A DNA stretch of 60,325 bases from Phycisphaerales bacterium. Its GTDB lineage: Bacteria; Planctomycetota; Phycisphaerae; Sedimentisphaerales; Anaerobacaceae. Where the stretch lies: the NCBI GenBank assembly GCA_003141275.1, contig PLLM01000015.1, positions 2,322 through 62,646 of the forward strand. Reading direction: 5' to 3'. The translations under genes were made by a program, and so were the position numbers. Shown piece by piece: positions 43,507 through 52,111 of the stretch; position 1 is the first letter of the stretch, and each line of letters opens with the position of its first letter. The notes under the pieces are model-generated. The model had not been told where the DNA came from and made no database searches. It saw only the letters and a list, made by a program, of their open reading frames with translations.

Positions 43507-43911
43507 TTACCGAATTTGTACTTTTCCTTCAGGGTTAGCAACGAAATGTGCGACCCTTGCAATCCCTAAAGCGCACATTTTTCTGGCATCCTTATCTGGC
43601 GGCCAGTTAATAATATTTGCATGATTAGGATTACCATCCTCTGGTTGAGGCACAACATTAAGGTGTTGGGCAATGACATGAGAAGTTTCTACATCTGCTC
43701 TTCCATGAAGGGAGCGAGGTATACTCTCCGCTATTTTTTTTCCAATTATCCATATAGCTCCTTCGGTTAGACCCAAGTGACGAGTAACTGAAAGCTCAGA
43801 ATCTGGCGGGATAAAGGCATTCTGTGTAACAGTTTGGTCTTGCTTGTGAAACCATTTTGAAGACGTGATATACCTGGCTAAGAGTTCGTCGGGAGCAATA
43901 AAACCATTCAT
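43507..43911 (-). CDS. uncharacterised protein, third gene of the TIGR04255 cassette
   Basis: 134 residues from the ATG at 43911 (a TTG at 43917 is in frame). Soluble; conserved-looking features are FIPPDSELSVTRHLGL, HGRADVETSHVIAQHL and HANIINWPPDKDARK. I recall this arrangement (SxxR, hGRAD, HANI-x-WP-x-KDA) in unnamed bacterial proteins, but cannot name a domain. It starts two bases after the stop of the second cassette gene, so the three genes form one transcript. More AT-rich than the housekeeping genes. Confidence 0.7.
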   Translation of the reverse strand: MNGFIAPDELLARYITSSKWFHKQDQTVTQNAFIPPDSELSVTRHLGLTEGAIWIIGKKIAESIPRSLHGRADVETSHVIAQHLNVVPQPEDGNPNHANIINWPPDKDARKMCALGIARVAHFVANPEGKVQIR

Positions 43912-43913
43912 CG

Positions 43914-44384
43914 TCAACCGCCTCCGACGACTTGTGAAATTATTTCCACTAAGTCATCCGAAACACCCATCAAAGAAAAATCTGCCCCGTGACGTTTGCT
44001 TGTGCCAATTAAAGCAGCATAATACATCCATCCATCAGGATTGATACTGATGGATATAACTTTATTCGGAGACCGATACCATTCTAAAGTTATGGCACCA
44101 TCCGGTTCGGCACCAACTTCAGGAGCTTCCATGCCTAAAGGAAATGAATTAAGAAATCTTTTCGCACATTGGAAAACCTCTACAGAAATTGGTTTTGCGC
44201 GTTCGCCATCCCACCCCTCAGAGGAACATTCGCGAAAAATCTCATATAATTGCTGAAAAGTTCCTTTGGCTACAAAACTCAAGGCGTTCGATTTCTGCAA
44301 AAGTTCGCGACTATTTTTCATTTCCTTAGCAACAAAACCAGCTTCTTCGCCCATGTATCCTGAAACGGTTGATGGCGTCATCAT
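43914..44384 (-). CDS. uncharacterised protein, second gene of the TIGR04255 cassette
   Basis: 156 residues, no signal peptide. An alpha-helical N-terminus, then ECSSEGWDGERAKPISVEVF and EVGAEPDGAITLEWYRS and a beta hairpin ISISINPDGWMYYAALIG. The pattern 'GWDG..A.PI', followed by 'P-x-GxIxLEW', is seen in small bacterial proteins often annotated hypothetical. It is sandwiched with 4-base and 2-base gaps between its neighbours. GAGGAG precedes the ATG-ATG start. Confidence 0.7.
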   Translation of the reverse strand: MMTPSTVSGYMGEEAGFVAKEMKNSRELLQKSNALSFVAKGTFQQLYEIFRECSSEGWDGERAKPISVEVFQCAKRFLNSFPLGMEAPEVGAEPDGAITLEWYRSPNKVISISINPDGWMYYAALIGTSKRHGADFSLMGVSDDLVEIISQVVGGG

Positions 44385-44388
44385 AATA

Positions 44389-45144
44389 TTACTTAAGCTC
44401 CTCTATAATTTTTTCTGTTAAACTGGTAAAAAATATTTTGTTCTTCACCCAACGCATTTCTTCTAAAAACCGTTTTAGAGATGATTCATTGTATTCAAAA
44501 CGGTTTCCCATAAATACGTCAATATCCAGAATCAAACCAATTTCTCCAGGAATATTCTGGACAGTCTTTATTAGATTAACAGAATATTGTGTTTCAGGAA
44601 CCCAAATTACATCATGATGAAGATATCCAGTAAGCGGCCAACTCAATTCTTTTAATGAATCCGGAGGATGCCTATAATAATCGGAACCCTCAATTTGTTC
44701 TTGCATTATGGCTATACGATTTATAAAACGCAAACCGATTCTTATGACTTCCATCGGTTTTAGCAATTCAAAATAAATTGTCCACAATCGTAATGCTTCG
44801 CCACTAAGCTGCGCCCAATCTAAGTACGGCTTCAAGCGACTAAAAACGAAAGCTTCTTTATTGAATTGAGCGATATGTAGATTGTCGATTGAATGAACTT
44901 TGAAACCAACACATCCCAAATCTTCAACTATGGGATTATTTTGTTTCCCTATAGGTAATTGGTATCTTGCCTGACGCAAGGATTCAACTTTGGGATAATC
45001 TGGAAGACGCTGCTTTAATTCTCTCTGCAAACTGGTCTCATCCCACTTTACAGAAGGGACAATGCGAATATCAATCGCGGCTTCAACAATTGGAGCTTTG
45101 GATAAATGTGGAAATGTTTCAGTAAAATTTATTGACGTCATCAT
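44389..45144 (-). CDS. TIGR04255-type protein
   Basis: About 252 residues from 45144 (ATGATG; either Met). The N-terminus HLSKAPIVEAAIDIRIVPS is the hallmark of the TIGR04255 family of about 250 residues, sporadically distributed and of unknown function. Later come FEVL-like FELLKPMEVIRIGLRFINRI and LILDIDVFMG. It is first in a tight minus-strand operon of three. The cassette lies about 60 bases downstream of a gene-free strip after tRNA-Glu, suggesting an acquired island. No nuclease or toxin motif is seen. Confidence 0.78.
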   Translation of the reverse strand: MMTSINFTETFPHLSKAPIVEAAIDIRIVPSVKWDETSLQRELKQRLPDYPKVESLRQARYQLPIGKQNNPIVEDLGCVGFKVHSIDNLHIAQFNKEAFVFSRLKPYLDWAQLSGEALRLWTIYFELLKPMEVIRIGLRFINRIAIMQEQIEGSDYYRHPPDSLKELSWPLTGYLHHDVIWVPETQYSVNLIKTVQNIPGEIGLILDIDVFMGNRFEYNESSLKRFLEEMRWVKNKIFFTSLTEKIIEELK

Positions 45145-45261
45145 TATATTATTCTCAATTGAAAAATCCCATAATTCTGTCAATCATAAAACGGCCCATA
45201 TATGTTCATATCCTGTAAACACCCTATATGAAAAATTATAAGTTGTCAACAGGCAAGATAA

Positions 45262-45432
45262 CTAAACTGGAACTGTTACATAAAAATACGTGATAAGCGT
45301 CAGGCTGTTCGCATCAAAGCGGTTCTTGCAATTGATTTTCGCCTTTTCATAGCCCTCTTTGTAGGTTGCGCTTGCCACGATTAGTTCGTTTTCGACAGCT
45401 TTTGCTCTATTGAGATAGTTGAAAACAAAAAC
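45262..45432 (-). pseudogene. relic of an unidentified gene
   Basis: A 56-codon frame without any Met, ending with TAG at 45262. It reads like real protein (KAVENELIVASATYKEGYEK, then KFDANSL-like NRFDANSLTLITYF) and has no start, so it looks like the 3' end of a truncated gene. Family not recognised. It lies in the 344-base gap (45145-45488) that otherwise holds only AT-rich DNA. Confidence 0.4.
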
Positions 45433-45488
45433 CTATCTGCTCAACTCCTCTACTGCTCAAAAAACAATTGGCGAAATCGTTGGTTTGC

Positions 45489-46439
45489 CTATCTGCTCTG
45501 TCTTTCAGGCAAAGCATTTACCGCGTTGCAGGTTTTGAACGCAACCAATATATATGTAATGAAATGAACAGTGCCCGCCGCTAAAACAATCGAAAACAGT
45601 GCCCACGCAGCAGCCGGATAGCCGGTAAACGCCCTGCTTATAAGCCCAAGGAAAGCGAATATACACATCATAGGAATCGTCAGGACTGTCGCGGAAAGTA
45701 TGAACGAAAAAGCGTAAATCAGAAATAAGGTGAGTGATAAATCTTTGGCCCTTATTGCCCGCCGAAGTATAAACGAGTTGTAATCTTCCGCAAAGCCAGT
45801 GACCATTAACAACGCCCAGTAAATATTGAAGACCGGAATGAATAAAAACCCGACCGCTTTAGCGGGCGAGATAGACGTCTTGTCATCCTGAATGGCGCCC
45901 CACATCTTGTAAAACAGCAGCATCTCGATTGCCACACTGCATATTAAGAAAACATCCGCAGCCGCGAAAGTAGCAATCAAAGTCGAATGAGCCCCTTTTC
46001 TTATCGCCAGCATCAAACCCAACACGCCTAAAATCCCCGCGATAATCCGCACACCTGTCCAGCAATACACAAACACTGCTTTAGATAACACTGCTTTCGA
46101 TGGCGATTTTGATTCGGGTGATACCTCCGTTGCCGGCTGAGCGATTATTGCGGGAGGCGTTATGGGCATCGGGCTTTTTACCTGTGGCGCTATCGGCTCA
46201 GGACTTTTTACAGGCGGGGCTACGGGTTCGGGACTTTTAGCAGGGGGGGCTATTGGCTCCGGACTTTTTGCGGGCGCCACTACGGCTACAGGCTCGCCTC
46301 GCTTCGCGGGCGAAGCGGGCATCTCTATGAATGGTTCGATAGTAAAGGGGTTTGCGCATTTGGGGCATTTCGCCTGTTTGCCGACGCTTGTCTCGTTGAT
46401 GTTGAATTTCGCCTTACAATTCGGACACTGTGTTTTCAT
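45489..46439 (-). CDS. zinc-ribbon membrane protein
   Basis: 316 residues. Residues 1-30 form a CPNC...CPKC zinc ribbon of the MJ0042 type (TQCPNCKAKFNINETSVGKQAKCPKC). A Pro-rich spacer (40-110) has repeated KSPEPIAPPA units. The C-terminal 190 residues have about five membrane helices, with KMWGAIQDDKTSISPAKAVGFL and IFNIYWALLM-like FNIYWALLMVTGFAEDYN, similar to DUF4328-type proteins. Function unknown. The Pro-rich spacer has grown by tandem duplication at DNA level (about 46180-46290). Confidence 0.75.
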   Translation of the reverse strand: MKTQCPNCKAKFNINETSVGKQAKCPKCANPFTIEPFIEMPASPAKRGEPVAVVAPAKSPEPIAPPAKSPEPVAPPVKSPEPIAPQVKSPMPITPPAIIAQPATEVSPESKSPSKAVLSKAVFVYCWTGVRIIAGILGVLGLMLAIRKGAHSTLIATFAAADVFLICSVAIEMLLFYKMWGAIQDDKTSISPAKAVGFLFIPVFNIYWALLMVTGFAEDYNSFILRRAIRAKDLSLTLFLIYAFSFILSATVLTIPMMCIFAFLGLISRAFTGYPAAAWALFSIVLAAGTVHFITYILVAFKTCNAVNALPERQSR

Positions 46440-46560
46440 AGGATAAACCCTTTATTACCGCCTTCCCTTGCCGGCCACTCCTTCCCTGATTCGATTCAAT
46501 GACCGGCAATCATTCTATCATATTCTAACCCGATACGAAGGGGTTTTACTTGATTTTTCT

Positions 46561-46588
46561 TTGGCCGTCATCGGCGAAATGTTATAAT
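46561..46588 (+). promoter_or_regulatory. promoter of the endoglucanase gene
   Basis: TTGGCC (46561-46566), 16-base spacer, TATAAT (46583-46588), 43 bases before the ATG. An SD (AAGGAGAGG) lies just before the ATG. Confidence 0.6.
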
Positions 46589-46631
46589 TAAAATCACCTT
46601 AGCTAAGTGCAATGGTACGAAGGAGAGGTGT

Positions 46632-49523
46632 ATGAAAAGTAAAACACGTCTAAATTCCACCCCAATTACAATTATGGCGATGGTGTTATTTCTAAGCCAA
46701 ACGGCTGGGGCTGATTATAACTATGGCGAGGCGATGCAGAAGTCGATTTATTTCTATATGCAGCAGCGCTGCGGCCCCCTGCCGGCTGATAACCCGGTGA
46801 TATGGCGTGCTGACTCGTGCCTGAACGACGGGGCCGACGTCGGGAAGTATTTGACCGGCGGCTATCTGGATGCCGGTGATAACGTGAAATTCGGCCTGCC
46901 TATGGCATCAACCGTGGCGACCCTTAGCTGGGGTGTTTACGAATATCGAAACGCTTATGTAAATACCGGTCAGCTTGATAAAGTTCTCGACGACATCAGG
47001 TGGGGCACCGATTACTTCATCAAGTGCCACACCGCTGCAAATGAATTCTATTATCAGGTGGGCGCCGGCAGCGCCGACCACGCCTGGTGGGGCCCGGTTG
47101 AGGTAATTGAAGAGGTAATGACCAGGCCATCCTACAAAGTTACTGCTTCATCGCCCGGTTCAAGTGTCGTCGGCGCTACGGCTGCGGCTCTCGCATCTGC
47201 TTCAATCGTTTTCCAGCCGACCGACCCAGACTATGCTTCATTATGTCTGACCCACGCCCAGCAGCTATTCGACTTCGCTTACTCCACCAAAAGCGACTCC
47301 GGCTACACCGCCGCCAACAGTTTTTATACTTCTTACAGCGGTTACTGGGATGAGCTTTCGGCCGCCGCCGCTTGGCTCTACCTGGCCACCAACGACTCGA
47401 ACTACCTCGATAAGGCCGAGACCTGCGCAACCCATTGGGGTATGGAAGGCCAAACCGGCTACTGGGGCTACAAGTGGACACATTCCTGGGATGATATGCA
47501 TTATATGGCCCAGGTCCTTCTCGCCCGCGCCACAGGAAAACAAATTTACATCGATTCAATAGAACGCAATCTCGATTACTGGATGCCCGGCGGAGGCATC
47601 ACCTATACCCCCGGCGGACTGGCCTGGCTGGACTCGTGGGGTTCGCTGCGTTATGCCGCCAACGCGTCGCTCATAGCGTTTGTCTGGGGCGACGACTCCA
47701 GAGGTAACGCGTCAAAGAAAACAACTTATAAGACCTTCGCGGAAAGACAAATCAAATACATGCTCGGAGACAACCCTCGCGCCGGCAGTTACATTATCGG
47801 CTTCGGCACCAACTATCCTCAGAACCCGCACCACAGGACCGCACACGGCTCATGGGCTAATAGCATAGACACGCCGAGCCAAACCAGGCACGTGCTCCAG
47901 GGCGCTATGGTCGGCGGCCCCGACAGCGGCGACAACTATCAGGATGTAAGGAGCAACTATACTGTCAACGAGGTCGCCTGTGATTATGATGCGGCCCTCG
48001 TCGGTGACTTGGCGAAGATGTACTCGCTTTATGGCGGCATTCCAATCTCCGGTTTTCCCAGACCGAGCGACTTCGCGAAAGACCAGGACCCATACACCGA
48101 GTTCTTTGCCAACGCCAAGATAAATTCTTCGGGCCCTGCCTATACGGAGTGGAGTGTCGACCTCACCAACCACTCGGCCTGGCCTGCACGCGTGACCGAC
48201 AAGCTGTCTTACCGTTACTTCTTCGACCTGACGGAGGCATTTAACGCCGGCTACACCATAAACAACGTTACAGTAACGAAAAATTATTCAGAAGTGCCGG
48301 CTACAGTGACCGGCCCGACGCATTTGAGAGATAACATTTACTATGTCACGGTAGATTACACGCCAAGTGCAATCTACCCTGGCGGGCAATCAGAATCCGC
48401 AAGAGAAACGCAGGTCCGCATAGCCCTGCCGAATAACGCCCCCCCTGCCGCATGGGACACGAACAACGACTGGTCACACCAGGGATTGACCGGCACCTTT
48501 GCGCAGACCCAATACATCCCCGTTTACGATAACGGCGTGTTAATCTATGGCCGGGAACCAGCCCCCCTCCTGCCGCCTGTTTCTATTGCCGGCTATATCA
48601 AAAACGATTGCGACGTACCGATATCGGGCGTGCTGGTTACCGCCACCAACGGCGGCGGTCAGCACACGACCGACATAAACGGCTTCTACACATTTTCAGT
48701 AGACAGCAACTGGTCAGGAACAATAACGCCGAGCAAAAAACATTACGAATTTGAGCCCAACCGGATGATTTACGTTAATGTGGATGCAAACGCGCATGAC
48801 CAGAATTACATTGCCAACAACATTTACGACCTCGACTGCGACGGGGCAATTGGTCTGGGCGATTTCGCCGTGATGGCCGACTACTGGCTTATGACCGGCC
48901 CTGGAATTCCGGCCGATTTTGTCGCTGATGAAATAGTAAACTTCCGCGATTTCGCACGATTCGCTTTCGCCTCTGTAAACAACTCGCCAACAGTTTCTAT
49001 AATTTCACCGGTGGATGGCGCTGATTTTAACGCCCCCGCTACTGTCACCATCAATGCCACGGCGTCTGATATCGACGGCGCAATCAGCAAGGTCGATTTC
49101 TATCGGGATTCCATATTACTGGGAACAGATACGACTCCTCCGTATTCCTTCACCTGGAATAATGTGACCGACGGCAACTATATCCTGACCGCCAAAGCGA
49201 CCGATGACGAAGGAGCCGCAAGCACCTCATCGCCGGTCAATATTACAGTCAATGTCACTACCGGCTGCACCTGCATCGCGGGATGCGACACAAGAACCAT
49301 CATAGAGCCGAATTTCGTCAAGGTAGGAGCGGGCGAGTTCTGCTGGGAAGCAACCTCGCTTGGCACTTACATAAACTCCTGGGGCATGGACAGATTAAAT
49401 ATAAATGGGACTGACTACACGAATACGTATGTATTTACCTCCGGCATTCCTAAAATCGACGGCAAATACTATATTTACTACAAAGGGTCTCACGACTGGA
49501 GCCATTTTGAGGCCAAGAATTAG
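46632..49523 (+). CDS. secreted modular endoglucanase, GH9
   Basis: 963 residues. Signal peptide to about residue 27. The GH9 catalytic domain (about 28-475) starts NYGEAMQKSIYFYMQQRCG; it has the catalytic D80-A-G-D83, HHRTAHG (about 400) and the acid E447 in VNEVACDYDAALVG. A CBM3c-like module follows (about 490-650: FFANAKINSSGPAYTEWSVD..., VRIALPNN). Then a carboxypeptidase-regulatory-like beta domain (653-735), a dockerin-like EF-hand (YDLDCDGAIGLGDFAVMADY, about 735-780), an Ig-like domain (about 790-875) and a C-terminal module of about 80 residues (CTCIAGC..., GEFCWEA) of unknown fold. It cleaves cellulose or mixed glucans outside the cell. Confidence 0.9.
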   Translation: MKSKTRLNSTPITIMAMVLFLSQTAGADYNYGEAMQKSIYFYMQQRCGPLPADNPVIWRADSCLNDGADVGKYLTGGYLDAGDNVKFGLPMASTVATLSWGVYEYRNAYVNTGQLDKVLDDIRWGTDYFIKCHTAANEFYYQVGAGSADHAWWGPVEVIEEVMTRPSYKVTASSPGSSVVGATAAALASASIVFQPTDPDYASLCLTHAQQLFDFAYSTKSDSGYTAANSFYTSYSGYWDELSAAAAWLYLATNDSNYLDKAETCATHWGMEGQTGYWGYKWTHSWDDMHYMAQVLLARATGKQIYIDSIERNLDYWMPGGGITYTPGGLAWLDSWGSLRYAANASLIAFVWGDDSRGNASKKTTYKTFAERQIKYMLGDNPRAGSYIIGFGTNYPQNPHHRTAHGSWANSIDTPSQTRHVLQGAMVGGPDSGDNYQDVRSNYTVNEVACDYDAALVGDLAKMYSLYGGIPISGFPRPSDFAKDQDPYTEFFANAKINSSGPAYTEWSVDLTNHSAWPARVTDKLSYRYFFDLTEAFNAGYTINNVTVTKNYSEVPATVTGPTHLRDNIYYVTVDYTPSAIYPGGQSESARETQVRIALPNNAPPAAWDTNNDWSHQGLTGTFAQTQYIPVYDNGVLIYGREPAPLLPPVSIAGYIKNDCDVPISGVLVTATNGGGQHTTDINGFYTFSVDSNWSGTITPSKKHYEFEPNRMIYVNVDANAHDQNYIANNIYDLDCDGAIGLGDFAVMADYWLMTGPGIPADFVADEIVNFRDFARFAFASVNNSPTVSIISPVDGADFNAPATVTINATASDIDGAISKVDFYRDSILLGTDTTPPYSFTWNNVTDGNYILTAKATDDEGAASTSSPVNITVNVTTGCTCIAGCDTRTIIEPNFVKVGAGEFCWEATSLGTYINSWGMDRLNINGTDYTNTYVFTSGIPKIDGKYYIYYKGSHDWSHFEAKN

Positions 49524-49752
49524 ATATCAGATAATATAAAGGCCATCCTTCCAACCGGTTATGATTTGTGCTTTGCACAACAAACAAATCTAACCTTATT
49601 GAAAAGAATAGACCTTCCCCCAAAAACTGTGCCGCTTGGCGTTAATCTAGATTAGATAATTACCCATATTCCCCATTTGTGCCACCTTATTATGCCTTTG
49701 GAGTCACAAAATCGAACTTATAATATGTGACACTACCCATGCAAATAAGGGG

Positions 49753-49780
49753 TTGCCAAGCCGGGATAATTTGCTACTAT
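49753..49780 (+). promoter_or_regulatory. candidate promoter of the ABC transporter operon
   Basis: TTGCCA (49753-49758), 16-base spacer, TACTAT (49775-49780). Leader about 205 bases. The gap 49524-49991 also holds an open frame at 49727-49912 that I do not accept as a gene. Confidence 0.4.
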
Positions 49781-49991
49781 ACATCCTCTATATTTGCAGG
49801 ATGTTTCGTTCAGGAGAATGTCACGCACACAAGGGAAATATCAATTCTTGAGCGAATTAGCAAAGGAAGGTTTGCGGAAATGACCGGAGTTTTGGCCGAC
49901 GAGGACGGTTAAGATGTTCGATAATAGCAGGATTTTTGCCCTGCCGTAATATACGATTCGAAACGTTTGAATATGGGAAAGGAAGGTACTT

Positions 49992-51152
49992 ATGGGAAAG
50001 CAATTAGCGAAAGTTGTCGGAATTTTAATTGTGGCATTGGCCCTTTGCGTCTCGGTGGTCGCCAAGGCAGCCGATGCGCCGCCAATCAAGGTCGGAGCCA
50101 TCTTCGGGGTAACAGGCGTGGCGGCAAATCTCGGAGGGCCTGAGAAAAAGACCGCAGAGATGTTGGTTGAAAAGATAAACAAGGAAGGCGGCGTCAACGG
50201 CCAAAAGATTGAGCTAATCGTAAAGGACTCGGGCAGCAAAAAGGAAAACGCGGTTTCGCTCGCCAAGCAGCTCATTGAGGAAGACAAAGTTCTCGCGATA
50301 ATCGGGCCGTCAACGAGCGGCGAGACACTGGCCATCAAGAATATCTGCCAGGAGGGCAAGACCATTCTTCTTTCCTGTGCAGCCGCCGAAGACATTGTCA
50401 ACCCGGTCGCCAGTTACGTGTTCAAGACCCCCCAGAAAGACAGCGATGCCGTGAGGCGCATATTCCAGGTTATGAAGACAAAGGGCATCACCAAAATCGG
50501 CGTGATAACAAGTAACGACGGTTTTGGAATAACCGGCGGCAAACAACTCGCCAATCTCGCCAATCTCGCCGGCATCACCATTGCCATCTCCGAGGCATAC
50601 GACACACAGGAGACCGACTTGACTGGAGTGCTCACCAAGGTAAAAGGCCAGGACGTTAACGCGGTAGTTAACTGGTCCACCACTCACGGGCAGAGTATGG
50701 TTGCAAAGAATATGAAACAAATTGGTCTGGATGTCCCCCTGTTCCAGAGCCACGGCTACGGCAATATCAAGTATGTCCAGGAGGGCGGCGAAGCGGCAAA
50801 CGGAACTATATTCCCCTGTGGACGCCTGCTGATTGCGGATATACTGCCGGACAACAATCCCCAGAAAAAGTTCCTCCTGGAATACAAAAAGGATTATGAG
50901 AGCCGGTACAAAGAAGACGTGAGCACCTTCGGAGGCCATGCTTACGACGCGATACTGATTCTCGTCGAAGGAATCAAGAAGGCCAAGAGTACCGACAAGG
51001 AAAAGGTCCGCGAAGCCATTGAGAACATCAAAGGTCTCGTCGGAACAGCCGGTGTTTTTCACTTCACGCCCCTCGATCACAACGGGCTGGGTATGGATGC
51101 CTTTGAGATGCTCACGGTGAAAGATGGAAAATTCGTGATATATAAAAACTGA
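49992..51152 (+). CDS. livJ: branched-chain amino-acid-type ABC transporter, substrate-binding protein
   Basis: 386 residues. Signal peptide (to about residue 29, VAKAADAP). A periplasmic binding fold of the Leu/Ile/Val class: PIKVGAIFGVTGVAANLGGPEKKTAEM, LIVKDSGSKKENAVSLAKQLI, IIGPSTSGETLAIKNICQEGK, ITSNDGFGITGGKQLANLA and HAYDAILILVEGIKKA. Binding proteins of this family also take aromatic and organic acids. The following permeases and ATPases are all present in the operon. SD GAAAGGAAGG is near. Confidence 0.9.
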   Translation: MGKQLAKVVGILIVALALCVSVVAKAADAPPIKVGAIFGVTGVAANLGGPEKKTAEMLVEKINKEGGVNGQKIELIVKDSGSKKENAVSLAKQLIEEDKVLAIIGPSTSGETLAIKNICQEGKTILLSCAAAEDIVNPVASYVFKTPQKDSDAVRRIFQVMKTKGITKIGVITSNDGFGITGGKQLANLANLAGITIAISEAYDTQETDLTGVLTKVKGQDVNAVVNWSTTHGQSMVAKNMKQIGLDVPLFQSHGYGNIKYVQEGGEAANGTIFPCGRLLIADILPDNNPQKKFLLEYKKDYESRYKEDVSTFGGHAYDAILILVEGIKKAKSTDKEKVREAIENIKGLVGTAGVFHFTPLDHNGLGMDAFEMLTVKDGKFVIYKN

Positions 51153-51220
51153 CATCGACCTCCTGCGTCCGCTTCGATGAGCGAAGCGAGGCGAGTGTCG
51201 AGCGAAAGAGCGGAAACAGA

Positions 51221-52111
51221 ATGAATCTCCCTCAGGTCGTCCAGTATTGTTTTGCTGGTGTTACCGTCGGCAGCATTTACGCGATTGTTGCCATCGGTTT
51301 CAACATTATTTACAACACGACCGGGATAATTAATTTCGCGCAGGGTGAGTTTCTTATCGTTGGCGCGATGCTGGCCATCAGTTTCAATCATTTTGTCCCC
51401 CTGCCGGTCGCTATTTTTCTGGCGGTTGTGATAACAACGATAATTGGGGGCTTGGTTGAGATTGTTTTCATCAGGCAGGTCCGCAATGCCTCGGTTTTGC
51501 GCCTCGTAGTAATCACCATCGGCATCTCGATACTTATGCGGGAGGCGATGCTGCACATCTGGGATGAGAAGGTCAGGTCTTTGCCTTACTTTACCGGTAC
51601 CGGGGTCTCGACTGTCACCATTCTTGGCGCTCATATCTCACCGCAGGTCCTGTGGGTTTTGGGCGTCAGCGCCGTTATCGTAATGGGGCTGACGCCTTTT
51701 TTTCGTTTTACGCTGACTGGCCGGGCTATGAGGGCCTGCGCCGATGACCGTATGGCGGCTCGTCTTTGCGGAATCAATGACCGCTGGATGGTCACTCTGT
51801 CTTTTATGCTAAGCGCCGGCATTGGTGCGCTGGCCGGCTGCGTTATCTCACCCGTCACCCAGACGCAATACGATATGGGCGCGTCATTGGCAATCAAGGG
51901 TTTCACCGTAGCTATCCTCGGCGGGCTGGGCAACAGTATGGCTGCCGTCGCCGCGGGCCTGATGCTGGGGCTTGTGGAGGCCTTTGTGATGAGCCAGTTC
52001 GATGTCGCCTACAAAGAGGCCGTATCTATAGTCATCCTGCTGCTGATTCTGGTTTTCAGGCCCAGCGGTCTCTTCGGCAAACGTGAGATTGCGGCGATGA
52101 GGGCGCTATGA
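51221..52111 (+). CDS. livH: ABC transporter permease, LivH type
   Basis: 296 residues with about eight membrane helices: FAGVTVGSIYAIVAIGFNIIYNTTGIINFAQGEFLIVGA, GRAMRACADDRMAARLCGIN, GMGASLAIKGF-type GASLAIKGFTVAILGGLGN and FRPSGLFGKREIAAM. The coupling loop EAA-like element is present (ACADDRMAARLCGI). It forms the membrane channel with LivM and ends with a 4-base overlap with livM. The 68-base gap before it carries a palindromic GCGAAGCGAGGCGAG patch. Confidence 0.9.
   Translation: MNLPQVVQYCFAGVTVGSIYAIVAIGFNIIYNTTGIINFAQGEFLIVGAMLAISFNHFVPLPVAIFLAVVITTIIGGLVEIVFIRQVRNASVLRLVVITIGISILMREAMLHIWDEKVRSLPYFTGTGVSTVTILGAHISPQVLWVLGVSAVIVMGLTPFFRFTLTGRAMRACADDRMAARLCGINDRWMVTLSFMLSAGIGALAGCVISPVTQTQYDMGASLAIKGFTVAILGGLGNSMAAVAAGLMLGLVEAFVMSQFDVAYKEAVSIVILLLILVFRPSGLFGKREIAAMRAL

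Noticed and set aside
43306..45488. Integrated element with tRNA attachment sites
   Set aside because: No integrase gene and no second copy of the tRNA-Glu 3' end were found between the tRNA and 45.5 kb, so site-specific integration is not supported.
49727..49912. 61-codon frame upstream of the transporter operon
   Set aside because: It overlaps the likely promoter and leader and has no SD or protein-like pattern.
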